Shown here: one piece after another, positions 63,784-64,000 of the stretch
Position numbering within the stretch: position 1 is the first letter of the stretch
How the letters are laid out: every line of letters begins with the position of its first letter
Origin: Bosea sp. PAMC 26642
GTDB lineage: Bacteria > Pseudomonadota > Alphaproteobacteria > Rhizobiales > Beijerinckiaceae
Assembly (NCBI RefSeq): GCF_001562255.1
Contig: NZ_CP014301.1
Coordinates: 4,433,501-4,497,500, forward strand
DNA: 64,000 nt
Direction of reading: 5' to 3'
Position numbers and translations under genes: made by a program
The notes under the pieces: model-generated
Database searches by the model: none
Told to the model about the DNA's origin: nothing
Seen by the model: the letters and a program-made list of their open reading frames with translations, nothing else

Positions 63784-64000
63784 TCACAGCAGCTTGCTGT
63801 CGACCAGTTCCAGGATTCCTGGGTTTTCCGTCTCGTCGAATTTCCGAGCGAAATAACAACCGCTCTCACGCAGCATCTCGATGTCGTCGCCGCCGAACGT
63901 TTTCGGGCGGCCATGCTCGCTGTTCATGAAGTCGAAATAGCGCAGTTCGGTTGGGGAAATGTTCAAGCGCTTGTCATTGACCAGAACGCTCTGGATGAAC
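63784..64000 (-). CDS. C-terminal end of a core-2/I-branching-like glycosyltransferase (partial)
   Basis: Only the last 72 residues are in the window; the frame continues past the right edge. The visible part contains VNDKRLNISPTELRYFDF and ends with RESGCYFARKFDETENP followed by a short tail. The FARKFDE stretch is characteristic of the beta-1,6-N-acetylglucosaminyltransferase family found in bacterial exopolysaccharide loci. It converges on the sugar-nucleotide operon. The call depends on this short tail. Confidence 0.65.
   Translation of the reverse strand, partial: FIQSVLVNDKRLNISPTELRYFDFMNSEHGRPKTFGGDDIEMLRESGCYFARKFDETENPGILELVDSKLL

Overview
The window is GC-rich and almost certainly comes from an alphaproteobacterium of the order Hyphomicrobiales (Rhizobiales). 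The best evidence is a complete PhyR-NepR-EcfG general stress response locus, a device restricted to Alphaproteobacteria. DUF992, DUF1328 and extensin-family genes and the many solute-uptake operons fit the same group. Bosea or a relative is my guess at genus level, not something the sequence proves.

Region 1 (1-29 kb) is catabolic and mosaic. It opens with two sugar ABC permeases translationally coupled to a PfkB kinase. A LOG-like protein, two Asp/Glu-racemase-superfamily proteins and a nitronate monooxygenase follow. After an IS5-family element come a peptide ABC transporter with a serine hydrolase, two overlapping LysR regulators, a tripartite tricarboxylate transporter (TctABC) with PdxA, an NAD-dependent SAF-domain oxidoreductase and a GntR regulator. 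Next are a polar amino acid ABC transporter, an SDR/aldolase/sugar kinase operon, and an IclR regulator coupled to a DHDPS-family lyase. Scars of past recombination are frequent: a 303-bp duplication of the amino acid binding-protein gene, a split tRNA-Arg(CCG), a decayed HsdR fragment, and three direct copies of a CTTCGGAGGG core that equals the tRNA-Arg anticodon-loop sequence.

Region 2 (29-38 kb) looks like a small defence patch around uvrB. Immediately beside the third core copy lies a strikingly AT-rich gene for a 513-aa reverse transcriptase with a helical C-terminal extension, of the unassigned or abortive-infection/DRT-like kind. On the other side of uvrB is an MmeI-like (type IIL) single-chain restriction-modification enzyme, with three helically phased repeats over its start.

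Region 3 (38-53 kb) is chromosomal housekeeping and stress. It holds a flavoprotein, a three-gene SRPBCC/DUF1579/VOC operon and AMP nucleosidase, then the stress-response locus: an HWE kinase with a degenerate ATPase domain, ecfG, nepR and, divergently, phyR. Six perfect GGAAC-N16-CGTT promoters and one near-perfect one lie within about 6 kb. They head nepR-ecfG, a DUF1328 gene with a previously hidden 24-aa peptide, a small membrane protein with an extensin-family gene, an unknown 79-aa protein, DUF992, a single-domain response regulator and a DUF883-like gene.

Region 4 (53-64 kb) is an exopolysaccharide cluster: a GH5 glycanase, a Wzx-like flippase, an ExoF-like export protein, two glycosyltransferases, glucose-1-phosphate cytidylyltransferase, an NDP-sugar SDR, an RmlC-like epimerase, a SAF-domain oxidoreductase and the end of a core-2-like glycosyltransferase. 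The window cuts the first and last genes. No rRNA genes, CRISPR arrays, intact tRNA genes or integrase genes were seen.
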